Shown one piece after another: positions 33,161 through 34,195 of a DNA stretch of 34,195 nt. Below the pieces are notes generated by a model, which worked only from the letters and a program-made list of their open reading frames with translations, ran no database searches and had not been told where the DNA came from. Made by a program: the position numbers and the translations under genes. This stretch comes from JBAYJY01 sp041664945. GTDB taxonomy: Bacteria > UBP15 > UBA6099. Position 1 is the first letter of the stretch. Each line of letters opens with the position of its first letter. Location: assembly GCA_041664945.1 (NCBI GenBank), contig JBAYJY010000032.1, positions 1 through 34,195 on the forward strand, in the 5' to 3' direction.

Positions 33161-34144
33161 TTATGTCGCCGTCGCGGTGTCCAGTCCGTTGAAGAGACCC
33201 TCGAAAAGCGCCGAGCTGAGATAACGTTCGCCCGAGTCCGGCAGGATGACCACAATTGTTTTGCCCTCGAATTCCGGAAGCTTCGCGAGCCGAACAGCAG
33301 CAGCCGCCGCCGCGCCGCTCGAAATCCCGCTCAGCATTCCCTCCTCGCGCGCCAGCCGCCTCGCAAACTCTATCGCTTCCTCGTTCGAAACAAGTTCGAC
33401 CCGGTCCACAATCGAAAGGTCGAGCGTATCCGGAATGAATCCGGCGCCGATGCCCTGAATCTTGTGCGGGCCGGGTTTCAGTTCCTCGCCGGCCAGCTTC
33501 TGCGTGATCACCGGACTGTTCGCCGGTTCAACCGCGACCGATATGATTTTCTTTCCCATTGTTTGTTTGATATATCGCGAAATGCCGGAGATCGTGCCGC
33601 CGGTGCCGACGCCGGAGACAAGAACGTCAATCCCGCCTTCGGTGTCCTCCCAGATTTCCGGGCCGGTTGTTTTCTCGTGAATCGCCGGATTCGCCGGATT
33701 TTTGAATTGCTGAAGCATGACATACTTCTCAGGATCGGAAGCCACGATCTCCTCCGCTTTCGCGATCGCGCCCTTCATGCCCTTCGCGCCCTCGGTTAGA
33801 ACAAGCTTCGCGCCGAATGCGACGAGCAGCTTGCGGCGCTCCACGCTCATCGTCTCAGGCATCGTCAGCGTGAGCGCGTAACCGCGCGCGGCCGCCACGT
33901 AAGCGAGCGCTATTCCCGTGTTTCCGCTCGTTGGCTCGATCAGTTCCTTGCCAGGCTTGAGTATCCCGCGCCGCTCGGCTTCCCACACCATCGAAGCTCC
34001 GATCCGGCACTTAACCGAATACGCCGGATTTCGCCCCTCTATCTTCGCAAGAACGGTCGCCTTCGCCCCGTCCGTCACCCGGTTCAGCTTCACCAGCGGC
34101 GTGTGCCCTATGGACAGCGCATTATCTTCGTAATATTTAGACAT
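33161..34144 (-). CDS. cysK: Cysteine synthase A (O-acetylserine sulfhydrylase)
   Basis: 327 residues, the usual length. This PLP enzyme makes L-cysteine from O-acetylserine and sulfide in the cytoplasm. The PLP lysine is Lys45 in 'AYSVKCRIGASMVWEAE', the substrate loop is 'PTSGNTGIAL' (71-80), and the phosphate-binding loop is 'SGVGTGGTISG'. The C-terminal 'LPDSGERYLSS' also fits CysK. AAGGAG six bases before the ATG fixes the start. It is transcribed from the right edge; whatever precedes it lies outside the window. A double hairpin follows it. Cysteine supply is relevant to the many iron-sulfur enzymes nearby, but the gene is probably an ordinary housekeeping gene. Confidence 0.96.
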   Translation of the reverse strand: MSKYYEDNALSIGHTPLVKLNRVTDGAKATVLAKIEGRNPAYSVKCRIGASMVWEAERRGILKPGKELIEPTSGNTGIALAYVAAARGYALTLTMPETMSVERRKLLVAFGAKLVLTEGAKGMKGAIAKAEEIVASDPEKYVMLQQFKNPANPAIHEKTTGPEIWEDTEGGIDVLVSGVGTGGTISGISRYIKQTMGKKIISVAVEPANSPVITQKLAGEELKPGPHKIQGIGAGFIPDTLDLSIVDRVELVSNEEAIEFARRLAREEGMLSGISSGAAAAAAVRLAKLPEFEGKTIVVILPDSGERYLSSALFEGLFNGLDTATAT

Positions 34145-34195
34145 GACATGCTCCTTTTCGCTCGCTTCTTCTATCCCTGAATCATTTAATTCTAC

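Noticed and set aside
1..34195. tRNA genes, rRNA, CRISPR arrays, insertion sequences, phage genes
   Set aside because: I looked for T-loop GGTTCGA motifs, regularly spaced repeats and transposase or integrase motifs. The few GTTCGAA hits (for example near 29120 and 11066) lie in coding sequence without cloverleaf context.

Overview
The window is about 34 kb of densely packed bacterial DNA of moderate to fairly high GC. It carries no tRNA, rRNA, transposase, integrase or CRISPR array that I could find. Exported proteins, a Wzx-type flippase, GT-C glycosyltransferases and membrane sulfatase-like proteins point to a bacterium with an elaborate cell surface. The style (many B12-type radical SAM enzymes beside glycan genes, long secreted Ig-like proteins ending in a FlgD-like domain, an unusual SecA insertion) is what one sees in uncultivated candidate-phylum bacteria. 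That placement is inference only; I cannot name the phylum from sequence alone.

Region 1 (1-8412, + strand): a membrane/beta-propeller protein that may be cut by the window edge, then four different radical SAM proteins of the B12-binding-domain type (1509, 3885, 5348, 6835) and a small SAM methyltransferase (3208). Two of the radical SAM genes overlap by 4 nt. Region 2 (8423-11908, - strand): a GT-C-like membrane protein, a membrane-anchored sulfatase/alkaline-phosphatase-fold enzyme and a 76-residue exported or membrane protein. Region 3 (12201-14969, + strand): a clear promoter, a methyltransferase and a glutamine-dependent asparagine synthetase. Region 4 (14983-20380, - strand): a five-gene operon in transcription order GT-C glycosyltransferase, SPASM-type radical SAM enzyme, zinc-ribbon methyltransferase, methyltransferase, GT2 glycosyltransferase. 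Region 5 (20755-22269, + strand): a polysaccharide flippase with its own promoter. Taken together, regions 1-5 look like one island that builds and exports a heavily modified surface glycan, glycolipid or related metabolite. The product is unknown.

Region 6 (22327-27193, - strand) is mostly housekeeping: secA, then prfB with the classic RF2 +1 frameshift site, then a stand-alone 5'-nucleotidase C-terminal-domain protein that lacks key motif residues. Region 7 (27361-33125) is a tandem duplication of a long secreted Ig-like protein (810 and 818 residues). The ends of the two genes and their roughly 270-bp leaders are strongly conserved, while the middles have diverged. Hairpin terminators and a dispersed CGTCATTGCGAG repeat flank the copies. 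Region 8 is cysK (cysteine synthase), read from the right edge.

The best candidates for something undescribed are the four-enzyme B12/radical SAM run tied to a glycan-export island, the duplicated surface proteins with a conserved leader, and the roughly 60-residue insertion in the first nucleotide-binding domain of SecA.
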